Part shown: piece by piece, positions 1 through 8,026 of the stretch
Layout of the letters: the number at the start of each line of letters is the position of its first letter
Position numbering within the stretch: position 1 is the first letter of the stretch
From: Corynebacterium marinum DSM 44953
GTDB taxonomy: Bacteria; Actinomycetota; Actinomycetes; Mycobacteriales; Mycobacteriaceae
Direction: 5' to 3'
Assembly (NCBI RefSeq): GCF_000835165.1
Contig: NZ_CP007790.1
Span: 1,240,001-1,304,000, forward strand
DNA length: 64,000 nucleotides
The notes under the pieces: model-generated
The model's database searches: none
Seen by the model: the letters and a program-made list of their open reading frames with translations, nothing else
What the model was told of the DNA's origin: nothing
Position numbers and translations under genes: made by a program

Positions 1-734
1 CCGCACTGGACAACGTGAGCCTGACCATGGACGAAGGCGACTTCGTCACCGTCATCGGCTCCAACGGAGCGGGCAAGTCCACGCTCCTCAACGCCGTCTC
101 CGGCCGCCTTCCCGTCGACTCCGGCACCGTCCAGATCGACGGGAAGAAGGTCAACCGGCTGCCCGAATACAAGCGCGCGCAGTATGTCGGCCGCGTCTTC
201 CAGGACCCCCTGGCGGGCACCGCCCCCAACCTCACCATCGAGGAGAACCTCTCCCTGGCGCTGTTGCGGGGCAAGCGCCGCGGCCTCGGGCGCGGGTTGA
301 ACAGGAAGCGGCGTGAAGAGTTCGTCGAGAAGCTCGCCAGCCTGGAGCTCGGCCTCGAGGACCGCCTCGCGGCCAAGGTGGGTCTGCTTTCCGGCGGCCA
401 GCGCCAGGCGCTGTCGCTGCTCATGGCAGGGTTCACCAACCCCCGGATCATGCTTCTCGACGAGCACACCGCCGCCCTCGACCCCCAGCGCGCCGAACTG
501 GTCACCGGCCTGACCGAGAGGATCGTCTCCGAAGGCGGGCTGACGACCCTCATGGTCACCCACAACATGGAACAGGCGATCCGCCTGGGCAACCGGTTGA
601 TCATGATGCACGAGGGACGCATCGTCTACGAGGCCGACCAGGCCACGAAGTCGAAGCTCACCGTGAGGGACCTGCTCCAGGAATTCACCAACATCAAGGG
701 CGCCACGCTCTCCGACAAGGCGTTCCTGGGCTGA
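1..734 (+). CDS. ABC transporter ATP-binding protein (5' end outside window)
   Basis: ATPase subunit of an ABC importer, cut at its start by the window edge: the frame is already open at base 3 (ALDNVSLTM). Counting from the internal GTG at 15, the Walker A GSNGAGKST lies at residues 15-23, the signature LSGGQ at 125-129, Walker B IMLLDEH around 145-151 and the switch His in VTHNM at 183. The wording LLDEHTAALDP is typical of the COG1101 (PhnK-like) group, which usually sits after a permease and a TrpX-like substrate-binding lipoprotein. Those partners would lie left of the window. A strong terminator hairpin follows the stop. The substrate is unknown. ABC ATPase is certain; COG1101 membership is inferred from motif style. 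Confidence 0.9.
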   Translation, partial: ALDNVSLTMDEGDFVTVIGSNGAGKSTLLNAVSGRLPVDSGTVQIDGKKVNRLPEYKRAQYVGRVFQDPLAGTAPNLTIEENLSLALLRGKRRGLGRGLNRKRREEFVEKLASLELGLEDRLAAKVGLLSGGQRQALSLLMAGFTNPRIMLLDEHTAALDPQRAELVTGLTERIVSEGGLTTLMVTHNMEQAIRLGNRLIMMHEGRIVYEADQATKSKLTVRDLLQEFTNIKGATLSDKAFLG

Positions 735-749
735 CCGTCCGAACACGGG

Positions 750-782
750 AATCCGCCGCCGGGCATCCGGCGGCGGATTTTT
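750..782 (+). terminator. Rho-independent terminator after ABC ATPase gene
   Basis: An 11-bp perfect stem (AATCCGCCGCC pairing with GGCGGCGGATT) with an 8-nt loop is followed by a run of T. It lies 15 nt after the ABC ATPase stop and just before the stop of the convergent thioredoxin-like gene. Confidence 0.88.
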
Positions 783-788
783 CTCGTC

Positions 789-1166
789 TCAGTCGACCGC
801 CATACCCTCCACGAACGTGATGAACTCCTTCTCCCGGCTCATGATGTCCAGGAACCGCGGGGCGTCGGGGACGGTGCTGAAGGTGCCGGACTCCGGGCGG
901 GGAGTGGGGTCGCGGTAGATGAGGTCGCCGTCCCGGTAGATGAGCAGCACCGGGATAGTGGAGATCTCCAGGTCCTTGACCAGGCGCTGCTGGATCTCGA
1001 CCTCGGCGTCGCCGAAGGAGGCCGACGGGACCGCCTCCGAGGCGGTCTTGAAGATGCGGTGGAAGCGCAGGCACGGCCCGCAGGAGGTGGACCAGAAGTT
1101 GACCAGGACCAGGCCGTCCCGGCGGGTGAAGTCGTCGAAGGTGTCGTAGGTCAGGGGAGTGATCAT
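789..1166 (-). CDS. Thioredoxin-like protein
   Basis: A 125-residue single-domain thioredoxin-fold protein, presumably a cytoplasmic disulfide reductase. The redox motif is CGPC within LVNFWSTSCGPC at about residues 21-32, and the cis-proline loop is STIPVL near residue 70. There is no signal peptide or membrane segment. Length and motif placement fit thioredoxin family proteins of actinobacteria. WSTSCGPC replaces the classical WAxWCGPC, so a specialised partner is likely. It is a single gene convergent with the ABC ATPase, with its promoter in the 145-bp gap shared with the HNH gene. Confidence 0.85.
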   Translation of the reverse strand: MITPLTYDTFDDFTRRDGLVLVNFWSTSCGPCLRFHRIFKTASEAVPSASFGDAEVEIQQRLVKDLEISTIPVLLIYRDGDLIYRDPTPRPESGTFSTVPDAPRFLDIMSREKEFITFVEGMAVD

Positions 1167-1311
1167 GTGTCCATTGTCGCAGGAGAGGTGGACGAATTGG
1201 TCGGTTGACCTGCACGTATCTGTTGGCTACCCCTGGAGTTTACCCCCATGTCGGGGTCGTGCTCTAACTTGATTTTCGAACACATAGTCTATCGGCGGGA
1301 AGGGAGGAGGC

Positions 1312-2670
1312 ATGGGCATGCGGGCATCATGGGCGGTTCTCGACGCAGACGACTTCTACTACTCTGCCCGGCAAGCGAAAGTCTCCTCCGAGTACGCGTT
1401 CTGGCGCATCTGCCAGGTCGGCACGGAGCCGGCTTCCGAGGAGGACTGGACCACGGTCACCGCCATGCTCCACCGGTCCACCGGCATGTCCCACGGCACC
1501 ATAACCCGCCATCTCGACGCCCTGCACACTCTTGACCGTCTGCCCCGGCTGAAAGCGTTGGTGGAGTCCACCTGGCTACTCGACATGACTCACCTCGGCT
1601 ACATCGACCGCACGATCATCAAGGCCCCCGCCGAACTGCGGGAGGACGCCTTCTTGTGGGCCGCCCTCGACGACGATCTCATCGAATGTTTCACCCCCTC
1701 CCGGGCCCGTCAGCTGCTGCCCGGGAAGAGGGCCATCGTCGACACGGTGAGCAACACCATCCGGAGCGTCGAGGCCGCCGCCGCCCCCGATCAAAAGCCC
1801 GAAGGCGGGGAGACGTCCGCAGGGCCGACCCCCTGCGAAGACCCGGCGTCGCTGATGCGTACCCTCCCGCCGCCCGAGGATCCTTTCTCTCCCGTGCTTG
1901 ACGTGCAGGATCTGGCCGGAGGTGAAATTCGCTTCGAGCTCATCGTCGACCAGGCCACGGGTATCCGGATATCGGACGCTGTCAGCGGGGTCGCCTCCGG
2001 CGGCAAGATCAGTCAGGCCAAGGCGATGGTGTCTCTTCTGCTCGGGAACGTCACCGCCACCGTGACGACGTTGCTCTACCAGGCCTCGGACATCGAGCAC
2101 GCGCCCGCGCTGCACCCCACCCACGGCATTCTCACCGACCGGGCTGCTGAGGTGCTGGCGGGCATGGTCACCCGGACCATCGACATGGCTGGGGCCGCCG
2201 AGGCCGTCACCCACGCCTATGTACCGACCTTCGGGATCCGGTGCAGCATCATCGGCCGCGACTGGGTCTGCCGCTGGCCGGGGTGCAACCGTCGGGCTGC
2301 CCGCTGCGACGCGGATCACCGGGTCAACCACGCCGAAGGCGGCCCTACGACGGCGGGCAACATGATCATGCTGTGCAGGCACCACCACAACCGGAAGACC
2401 GACGAGCAGATCCACTACGTCCTCGACCCCCACACCGGGGATGTGTACTGGTTATTCAAGGACGGCACCTGGACGGTCAGCGAGGCGGTCGGCCCCCTGA
2501 CTCCGAAAAAGAAACGCTGGGCGCAGACCTACAGCCAGCGCCGGTCCCGTCAGTACGAACGCGCCGCCGCGAAGGCCGCCGCCGAGCGCTTCGAGGCCTA
2601 CCAGTCGAAGGCGGCGAATGCGCCACCGGCCCGGACTTCCGGGTCCGATCCCGACCCGCCGCCCTTCTAG
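1312..2670 (+). CDS. HNH endonuclease signature protein with DUF222 (13E12-type)
   Basis: A 452-residue protein of the actinobacterial 13E12/DUF222-HNH type, a family often present in several copies per genome and of uncertain role. The N-terminal two thirds are DUF222-like. The C-terminal HNH nuclease module carries CRWPGC, then DADHR and LCRHHHNRK (about residues 320-365), supplying zinc cysteines and the catalytic His and Asn. The C-terminal tail is rich in Lys, Arg and Ala. The start ATG at 1312 is preceded by a strong Shine-Dalgarno GGGAGGAGG. It stands alone, with a bidirectional hairpin terminator after it. Such genes may be selfish or mobile-associated, but no flanking repeats were seen. 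Confidence 0.88.
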   Translation: MGMRASWAVLDADDFYYSARQAKVSSEYAFWRICQVGTEPASEEDWTTVTAMLHRSTGMSHGTITRHLDALHTLDRLPRLKALVESTWLLDMTHLGYIDRTIIKAPAELREDAFLWAALDDDLIECFTPSRARQLLPGKRAIVDTVSNTIRSVEAAAAPDQKPEGGETSAGPTPCEDPASLMRTLPPPEDPFSPVLDVQDLAGGEIRFELIVDQATGIRISDAVSGVASGGKISQAKAMVSLLLGNVTATVTTLLYQASDIEHAPALHPTHGILTDRAAEVLAGMVTRTIDMAGAAEAVTHAYVPTFGIRCSIIGRDWVCRWPGCNRRAARCDADHRVNHAEGGPTTAGNMIMLCRHHHNRKTDEQIHYVLDPHTGDVYWLFKDGTWTVSEAVGPLTPKKKRWAQTYSQRRSRQYERAAAKAAAERFEAYQSKAANAPPARTSGSDPDPPPF

Positions 2671-2698
2671 GGATCGTGGCCGACGGGGCGGGGGAAAT

Positions 2699-2719
2699 AA
2701 AAAGGGCCAGTGCCTTTTT
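2699..2719. terminator. Bidirectional terminator between HNH gene and tRNA-Pro
   Basis: A 7-bp stem, AAAAAGG with CCTTTTT, gives a T run on either strand. It can therefore stop both the HNH transcript (plus) and the tRNA-Pro transcript (minus). Confidence 0.7.
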
Positions 2720-2741
2720 CAAGACATTGACCATTACTTTG

Positions 2742-2815
2742 TCGGACTGACAGGATTTGAACCTGCGACCCCTACACCCCCAGTGTAGTGCGCTACCAAA
2801 CTGCGCCACAGTCCG
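2742..2815 (-). tRNA. tRNA-Pro (anticodon GGG)
   Basis: The 74-nt sequence folds as a cloverleaf. The acceptor stem is CGGACTG/CAGTCCG with discriminator A. The D-arm contains GGTAGCGC. The anticodon stem CTACA/TGTAG encloses the loop CTGGGGG (anticodon GGG). The T-loop is GTTCAAATC. CCA is not encoded, as is usual in actinobacteria. It reads CCC and CCU proline codons. A hairpin terminator lies at its 3' side. Confidence 0.95.
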
Positions 2816-2882
2816 CCGTCGCACTCGAAGTGCAACGTGGTTCAGGTTACAACAATGTCATCCGATAAGGCGAATCGGCTGT

Positions 2883-3542
2883 TCAGCGACACATTTGGAC
2901 GAAATTCCGGGCAATGGTGCGGCCCGTCGCTGCTACCGCCTCGTCGACCGCCTCCATTCGACGGATCATCGCTTCGGCATCGGCGGGAGTCCAGGCGCCC
3001 ATGGTCTCCGGGGAGGCTTCGGGGTGGAACTGGAGGCCGACGGCGGAGCCGATGCGGAACGCCTGGATTTCATAGCGCTGCGATGCCGCGAGGAGTGCTG
3101 CCCCGTCCGGTAGGGCGCTCACGACGTCGTGGTGGTGCTGGGCCACGGTGAGGGGCGTTGTCAGGCCTGAGAACAGGGGGTCGGTCAATCCTGCGGGCAT
3201 GAGCTCGATCTCGAACGGGCCATGTTCGCCCTCCAGCCCGAAGGCGATGTCCCCGTCAAGGGCGTCGGCGAGGATCTGGTGGCCCAGGCAGATCCCCAGG
3301 ACGGGCACCTCCGCGGACAGCCAGGAGCGGATGGACGCGTGGAGTTCGGTGAGCCAGGGGTAGGAGCGGCAGTTGTCCGTGCCGCCGAGGATGATGACGC
3401 CGTCCCCGGCGGATTCGGGGACCCCGTCCACGGCAGGGTCAACCAGGTGGAGGGTGGCGCCGGCGTCGGTGAGCCAGCCTTCGAAGCGGTCCAGGGGAGC
3501 CCGGGGGTCGGGTTGGACGACGGTGATCTGCGGCGCGTTCAT
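2883..3542 (-). CDS. Class I glutamine amidotransferase family protein
   Basis: A 219-residue stand-alone amidotransferase of the GuaA-N/YfeJ type. The nucleophile Cys85 sits in GICLGH, and the partner residues His173 and Glu175 are in QFHPEA, so the glutaminase triad is complete. The substrate of such single-domain enzymes (GMP synthase-like, or gamma-glutamyl hydrolases acting on polyamine intermediates) cannot be told from sequence. I place the start at the ATG at 3542 because a -10 hexamer TACGAT lies 6 nt before it, predicting a leaderless mRNA. An upstream ATG at 3578 would translate through the operator. The gene is under a perfect 20-bp palindrome, which implies a dedicated repressor or activator. 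No regulator gene is adjacent. Confidence 0.85.
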   Translation of the reverse strand: MNAPQITVVQPDPRAPLDRFEGWLTDAGATLHLVDPAVDGVPESAGDGVIILGGTDNCRSYPWLTELHASIRSWLSAEVPVLGICLGHQILADALDGDIAFGLEGEHGPFEIELMPAGLTDPLFSGLTTPLTVAQHHHDVVSALPDGAALLAASQRYEIQAFRIGSAVGLQFHPEASPETMGAWTPADAEAMIRRMEAVDEAVAATGRTIARNFVQMCR

Positions 3543-3543
3543 G

Positions 3544-3563
3544 TACCTATCGTACGATAGGTA
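3544..3563 (-). promoter_or_regulatory. 20-bp perfect palindrome over the amidotransferase promoter
   Basis: TACCTATCGTACGATAGGTA is a perfect 10+10 dyad ending one base before the start codon at 3542. It contains the predicted -10 (TACGAT). A TTGTGG -35-like element lies 18 bp upstream. Size and symmetry fit a TetR- or GntR-family operator; a repressor bound here would block RNA polymerase. Confidence 0.75.
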
Positions 3564-3581
3564 TCGGGGTCTCCACAAGGG

Positions 3582-3953
3582 TCAGGACACGTCTCCGGCG
3601 GTGTAGACCCATTCGCGTCCGATGCGGCGGAAAGTGGACCGCTCCCGCTGTGAGCCGGCCGGATCCCCCTTGTAGAAGGCCTCGAACTCGACCACCCCCT
3701 CCTGGTCCAAAGGCCCGCCGCCGACGGTGTCCAGGATGTCCAGGCGGTAGAACTGCACGGGCAGGTCCACCAGCGTCAGGTCGAAGGGCCGGGTGTCGGG
3801 GTCCCAGGTGCGCAGCAGGTAGTCGGCATCACGGGTGACGAAGGCGGAGAAGCGGGAACGCATGAGTGTCTCGGCGGTGGGGGCGACGGCGCCGGCGTGG
3901 TAGCGGCCGCAGCACTCGTCGTAGCTCAGGCCGGTGTTGCAGGGGCACCTCAT
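3582..3953 (-). CDS. YchJ-like (UPF0225) SEC-C motif protein
   Basis: A 123-residue protein of the YchJ/UPF0225 family, function unknown. The N-terminus MRCPCNTGLSYDECCGRYH is the zinc-binding SEC-C-like motif (Cys3, Cys5, Cys14, Cys15). The rest is the NTF2-like YchJ domain, with the conserved LMRSRFSAFV at about residues 30-39. The ATG at 3953 overlaps the stop of the upstream hydrolase gene as ATGA, so the two are translationally coupled. A longer in-frame reading upstream is only a shadow of the hydrolase gene. Confidence 0.88.
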   Translation of the reverse strand: MRCPCNTGLSYDECCGRYHAGAVAPTAETLMRSRFSAFVTRDADYLLRTWDPDTRPFDLTLVDLPVQFYRLDILDTVGGGPLDQEGVVEFEAFYKGDPAGSQRERSTFRRIGREWVYTAGDVS

Positions 3954-5110
3954 GCGGGGATGTCCATGATCTTGGCGCCGGCGAGCATGTTTTCGACGGG
4001 GGAGGTGCGGGCGGCGTCGAGAAGCTGGCGGCGCTGGGCGGCGCTCAGCTCGCCGCGGAGGACGATCTTGCGCTCGAAGATGTTGCGGGAGGCGTTGACG
4101 ATGGTGACCTCGACGTCGTCGAGCTTCATCCCGGTGGCTGCCTCGCGGATCGCGTGGGTGGAGGCCGCGGCGAGCGCGGCCATGAGCAGGTCCACCGGGG
4201 AATGCCCGCGGCCTTTCCCGCCGCTGGTCTTGGGCAGGTCGGACTTCAGTTCGCCGGCGGGGGCGTCGAGCACCACGCCGTACTTTGTCCCGGCGGCCAC
4301 GTGGGAGGTCACCTCGTCGCTGCGTACGGCTGCCCGCTCGCGGGAGGGGCGCAGGTAGGGGCGCGCCCACTCGGCGATGAGCCGACCGGCCCGCCGGGCG
4401 GAGTCGCCGCGGGTGAGCAGATGGTCGGCCTGGTCCATGGCGACCAGGGACTTCGGGTAACGGGTCGCGCTGAAGATCTTCTGTGCGTTTCCCACACCCA
4501 CGGTCTGGTCCACGGGGGAGTGCAGCAGCAGAAGAGGCTTGCGCATCTCGGGCAGGTAGGCCTCGGGGTTGGTGTCGGCCAGGTCCTCGAGAAACTCGCG
4601 GGAGATGTCGATATCCCGTCCGGCGAGGGTGACCGTGACGCAGCCCTCCTCCTCTGCATCGCGGACCCGGTCGGCGAAGTGCAGGACTGAGTGCGCCGGA
4701 TCGAAGGGGGCACCGAGGGTGGCGACGGCGGCGATGGACTCCATCTCCGGGCGGGTCGCAGCCTTGAGGGCGGCCGCACCGCCGAGGGAGTGGCCGACCA
4801 GCAGCTGCGGGGCCTCGTGGTTGTCGGCGAGCCACCGGCTCGCGGCGATGATGTCCTCGACGTTGGTGGTGAACGTCGTGTCCTCGAACTCGCCCTCGGA
4901 CTGTCCCAGGCCGGGGAAGTCGAAACGCAGTGCCGCGATCCCGTGCTCCGCGAGCGTCTTGCACACCCGCGAGGCCGCGGGCACGTGCCGCGAACAGGTG
5001 AAACAGTGCGCGAAAATCGCGTACGCGACGGGCGGGGAGTCAGGGTAATCGATGGTGCCGGCCATCATCGTCCCCCGTGCCGAGGGAATTTTCACGCTCA
5101 CAGAATGCAT
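3950..5110 (-). CDS. Alpha/beta hydrolase - OsmC domain fusion protein
   Basis: A 386-residue two-domain protein. Residues 1 to about 255 form an alpha/beta hydrolase with the nucleophile elbow GHSLGG (Ser108). Residues about 265-386 form an OsmC-like domain. OsmC/Ohr peroxidases need two cysteines, one in a helix and one in a CPV motif. Here the corresponding stretches read AAASTH and RTSPVENML, so both cysteines appear replaced and peroxidase activity is unlikely. I chose the ATG at 5110 because TATCCT lies 7 nt upstream (leaderless); an ATG 27 nt further up would overlap that -10. The gene diverges from secA2 and is coupled to ychJ downstream. The substrate is unknown. Confidence 0.87.
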   Translation of the reverse strand: MHSVSVKIPSARGTMMAGTIDYPDSPPVAYAIFAHCFTCSRHVPAASRVCKTLAEHGIAALRFDFPGLGQSEGEFEDTTFTTNVEDIIAASRWLADNHEAPQLLVGHSLGGAAALKAATRPEMESIAAVATLGAPFDPAHSVLHFADRVRDAEEEGCVTVTLAGRDIDISREFLEDLADTNPEAYLPEMRKPLLLLHSPVDQTVGVGNAQKIFSATRYPKSLVAMDQADHLLTRGDSARRAGRLIAEWARPYLRPSRERAAVRSDEVTSHVAAGTKYGVVLDAPAGELKSDLPKTSGGKGRGHSPVDLLMAALAAASTHAIREAATGMKLDDVEVTIVNASRNIFERKIVLRGELSAAQRRQLLDAARTSPVENMLAGAKIMDIPA

Positions 5111-5182
5111 GTCACCAAGGATAGCCACCCGCCTCAACTAGGGTGATGAGCAGTACTTGCAGGCCCCACAGGAAGGATCAAC

Positions 5183-7450
5183 GTGGCATTCGACTGGTTC
5201 TGGCGGGCAATGGGGGCCCAATCGACCCGTAATCAGAAGCGCAGCCGGACGATCGTCGCCGACGCCGGTGCGCAGACCGCGGAGTTGACCCGGCTTGACG
5301 ACGCCGCCCTCGCCCAACGCGCCCACGATCTCGCCGCAGGCGGCGAGATCACCGAGCCTGCGGAGTTCCTGGCGCTGCTGGGAGTCGCCGCCGAGCGGAC
5401 CCTGGGCCTGACACCCTTCCCCGTCCAGTCCCAGGCGGTGCTGCGGCTGGTGGAGGGCGACGTCATCCAGATGGCCACGGGCGAGGGCAAGACCCTGGTC
5501 GGCGCGATGGCGGCCACGGGTTTCGCCCTGACGGGCAAACGCGTCCACGTGATCACGGTCAACGACTACCTCGCGGAGCGCGACGCCGAGTGGATGCGCC
5601 CCCTGGTCGAGTTCTTCGGATTGAAGGTGGCCCCGGTGACGGAGAAACTGGGCCCGCGGGAACGCCGGGAGGCGTACGCCTCCGACGTGGTGTACGGGCC
5701 GGTCAACGAGATCGGCTTCGACGTCCTGCGCGACCAGCAGATCACCCGCCGGGCGGACGCCGTGCAGGCCCCGGCCGATGTGGCCCTGGTCGACGAGGCG
5801 GACAGCGTGCTCGTCGACGAGGCCCTCGTCCCCCTCGTCCTCGCAGGCAGCCGCCCCGGGCTGGAGACCACGGGGCAGATCACCGACGTGGTGCGGCACC
5901 TGCGCGAGCGGGAGCACTTCACCATCGACGACGAGCGCCGAAACGTCTTCCTCACCGACGCCGGCGCGGACCGCGTGGAACGTGAACTGGGCATCGACTC
6001 CCTCTACGACGACGAGCACATCGGCACCACCCTGGTGAAGGTGAACCTGGCGCTGCACGCCCGGGCGCTGCTCATCCGCGACATCCACTACATCGTCGTC
6101 GACGGCAAGGTCCAGCTCATCGACGCCTCCCGGGGCCGCGTGGCGGACCTGCAGCGCTGGCCCGACGGACTGCAGGCCGCGGTGGAGGCCAAGGAGGGCC
6201 TCGACGTCACCGAGGGCGGACGCATCCTGGACACCATCACGCTGCAGGCGCTCATGCGCAGGTACCCCATGGTGTGCGGAATGACCGGCACCGCGGTGGA
6301 GGCCACAGACCAGCTGCGGCAGTTCTACGACCTGCACGTCTCCGTCATCGACCGGAACAAGGAACTCAAGCGCTTCGACGAGGCCGACCGCATCTACGCC
6401 ACCGTCGCGGAGAAGAACCGGGCGATTGTCGAGGAGATCGCCCATCTGAACTCCACCGGCCAGCCGGTGCTCGTGGGCACCCACGACGTGGCCGAATCCG
6501 AGGCGCTGGCGGAGGCGCTCGGCGACCTGGGCATCGAGGTCAACGTCCTCAACGCGAAGAACCACGCGGAGGAGGCCCGCATCATCGCCGAGGCCGGCGA
6601 CCTCGGGCGGGTCACGGTGTCGACCCAGATGGCCGGGCGCGGAACTGATATCCGGCTCGGCGAGTCCGTCGCCGAGCTGGGCGGGCTCGCCGTCATCGGC
6701 ACCTCGCGACACCGCACCGCGCGCCTGGACAACCAGCTGCGTGGCCGCGCCGGGCGCCAGGGGGATCCCGGGCTCTCGCTCTTCTTCGTCTCCCTGCAGG
6801 ACGACGTGATCGTCGCCGGCGGGGCAGGCGACACCGTCACCGCCCAGCCGGATCCGAGCGGGTTCATCGATTCGCCGCGGATCCGGGACTGGGTCGGCCA
6901 CTGCCAGCGGGTCACCGAGGGGCAGCTGCTGGAGATCCACGCCCAGACGTGGAAGTACAACCAGCTGCTGGCAGACCAACGCGTCACCGTCGATGAACGG
7001 CGCACCCGCCTGATCGACACCGGCCAGGCGTGGAGCGAACTCGCCGGGCGCAACCCCGGGCGGGCCGCGGAGCTGGCGCATCTCGACCAGGACACCCGCG
7101 AGCAGGCGGCCCGCGACATCATGCTCTTCCACCTCGACGACGAATGGGCGGAGCACCTGGCAGTCATGGACGACGTCCGGGAATCCATCCACCTGCGCGC
7201 GATCGCCCGGGAGACACCCATCGACGAATACCACCGCATCGCGGTGCGCGAGTTCAAGGATCTGGCGCAGCGGGCCGTCGACAAGGCGTCGGAGACCTTC
7301 GCCGCAGTCCGCATCGACGAGGACGGCGCGCACCTGCTCGACGGCGGCCTCGCGCGGCCCTCGGCAACCTGGACCTACATGGTCTCCGACAACTCGCTGG
7401 CGGGATCGGGCAACTCCGTCGTGTCGGGAATCGGCAACCTTTTCCGCTGA
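5183..7450 (+). CDS. secA2: Accessory Sec translocase ATPase SecA2
   Basis: A 755-residue SecA2 of the actinobacterial type, an ATPase that drives export of a subset of proteins through SecYEG alongside housekeeping SecA1. Walker A MATGEGKT is at residues 97-104, the DEAD box VDEAD at 203-207, and motif VI RGRAGRQGDPG at about 519-529. It is shorter than SecA1 and lacks the C-terminal zinc-binding linker, as is usual for SecA2. The GTG start has a good Shine-Dalgarno GGAAGGA 5 nt away. Its position directly before odhI matches other corynebacteria and mycobacteria. A GC-rich hairpin (7470-7491) after the stop lacks a T run. Confidence 0.95.
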   Translation: MAFDWFWRAMGAQSTRNQKRSRTIVADAGAQTAELTRLDDAALAQRAHDLAAGGEITEPAEFLALLGVAAERTLGLTPFPVQSQAVLRLVEGDVIQMATGEGKTLVGAMAATGFALTGKRVHVITVNDYLAERDAEWMRPLVEFFGLKVAPVTEKLGPRERREAYASDVVYGPVNEIGFDVLRDQQITRRADAVQAPADVALVDEADSVLVDEALVPLVLAGSRPGLETTGQITDVVRHLREREHFTIDDERRNVFLTDAGADRVERELGIDSLYDDEHIGTTLVKVNLALHARALLIRDIHYIVVDGKVQLIDASRGRVADLQRWPDGLQAAVEAKEGLDVTEGGRILDTITLQALMRRYPMVCGMTGTAVEATDQLRQFYDLHVSVIDRNKELKRFDEADRIYATVAEKNRAIVEEIAHLNSTGQPVLVGTHDVAESEALAEALGDLGIEVNVLNAKNHAEEARIIAEAGDLGRVTVSTQMAGRGTDIRLGESVAELGGLAVIGTSRHRTARLDNQLRGRAGRQGDPGLSLFFVSLQDDVIVAGGAGDTVTAQPDPSGFIDSPRIRDWVGHCQRVTEGQLLEIHAQTWKYNQLLADQRVTVDERRTRLIDTGQAWSELAGRNPGRAAELAHLDQDTREQAARDIMLFHLDDEWAEHLAVMDDVRESIHLRAIARETPIDEYHRIAVREFKDLAQRAVDKASETFAAVRIDEDGAHLLDGGLARPSATWTYMVSDNSLAGSGNSVVSGIGNLFR

Positions 7451-7570
7451 TCAGCCCACCCAGGGGGATGCCCGGGGTAAACCACCCGGGCACTGACACA
7501 CTCATGCGGTCATCGCAGTCGCTATGATGGCAACAAGTCACAGTTCCGACAAAGCGGAGGATTCAAAATA

Positions 7571-8005
7571 ATGAGCGAGAACACCGGTACTCCTGAGGCA
7601 CAGGTCGAGACCACGTCGGTCTTCCGCGCCGATCTTCTCAAGGAAATGGAGTCCGGCGCAGGCTCTGCCCCCGCCGCAGCCGGCGCCGACAACCTTCCTG
7701 AGGGTGCAGGCCTCCTGGTGGTCAAGCGCGGCCCGAACGCCGGCGCCCGTTTCCTCCTGGATCAGCCGATCACCACGGCCGGCCGCCACCCCGAGTCGGA
7801 CATCTTCCTCGACGACGTGACCGTGTCGCGCCGTCACGCGGAGTTCCGCATCAACGAGGGCGAATTCGAGGTCTTCGACGTCGGCTCCCTCAACGGCACC
7901 TACGTCAACCGCGAGCCGCGCAACTCCCAGGTGCTGACCACCGGCGATGAAATTCAGATCGGTAAATTCCGTCTCGTATTCCTCGCCGCCCCGAAGAACG
8001 ACTAG
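7571..8005 (+). CDS. odhI: Oxoglutarate dehydrogenase inhibitor OdhI (FHA protein, GarA homologue)
   Basis: A 144-residue FHA-domain regulator. In its unphosphorylated form it binds and inhibits the E1 subunit of 2-oxoglutarate dehydrogenase. Phosphorylation of the N-terminal ETTS motif by PknG (Thr14) or PknA/B/L (Thr15) makes it fold back on its own FHA domain and releases the enzyme. Thr14 and Thr15 are both present at exactly these positions. The FHA phosphothreonine pocket is intact: Arg72, Ser86-Arg87-Arg88-His89 and Asn108-Gly109-Thr110. The start ATG has Shine-Dalgarno GCGGAGG. A TATGAT -10 lies at 7523-7528, so it can be transcribed independently of secA2. ftsR follows closely. Confidence 0.97.
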   Translation: MSENTGTPEAQVETTSVFRADLLKEMESGAGSAPAAAGADNLPEGAGLLVVKRGPNAGARFLLDQPITTAGRHPESDIFLDDVTVSRRHAEFRINEGEFEVFDVGSLNGTYVNREPRNSQVLTTGDEIQIGKFRLVFLAAPKND

Positions 8006-8026
8006 GAACAGTCGAAGTAGATAACA

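Noticed and set aside
1312..2670. HNH protein as part of an intron, intein or restriction system
   Set aside because: No split host gene, methyltransferase or flanking repeats were seen; DUF222-HNH proteins are common stand-alone genes in actinobacteria.
2742..2815. tRNA-Pro as an integration site of a mobile element
   Set aside because: No integrase gene and no second copy of the tRNA 3' end were found nearby.
5138..7333. 731-residue open frame antisense to secA2
   Set aside because: It mirrors the codon pattern of secA2 in GC-rich DNA, has low-complexity His/Asp/Val-rich sequence without any domain, and covers a certain gene.
7470..7491. GC-rich hairpin between secA2 and odhI as terminator
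   Set aside because: A 7-bp stem is present but no T run follows, so termination is uncertain; kept only as a remark in the secA2 entry.
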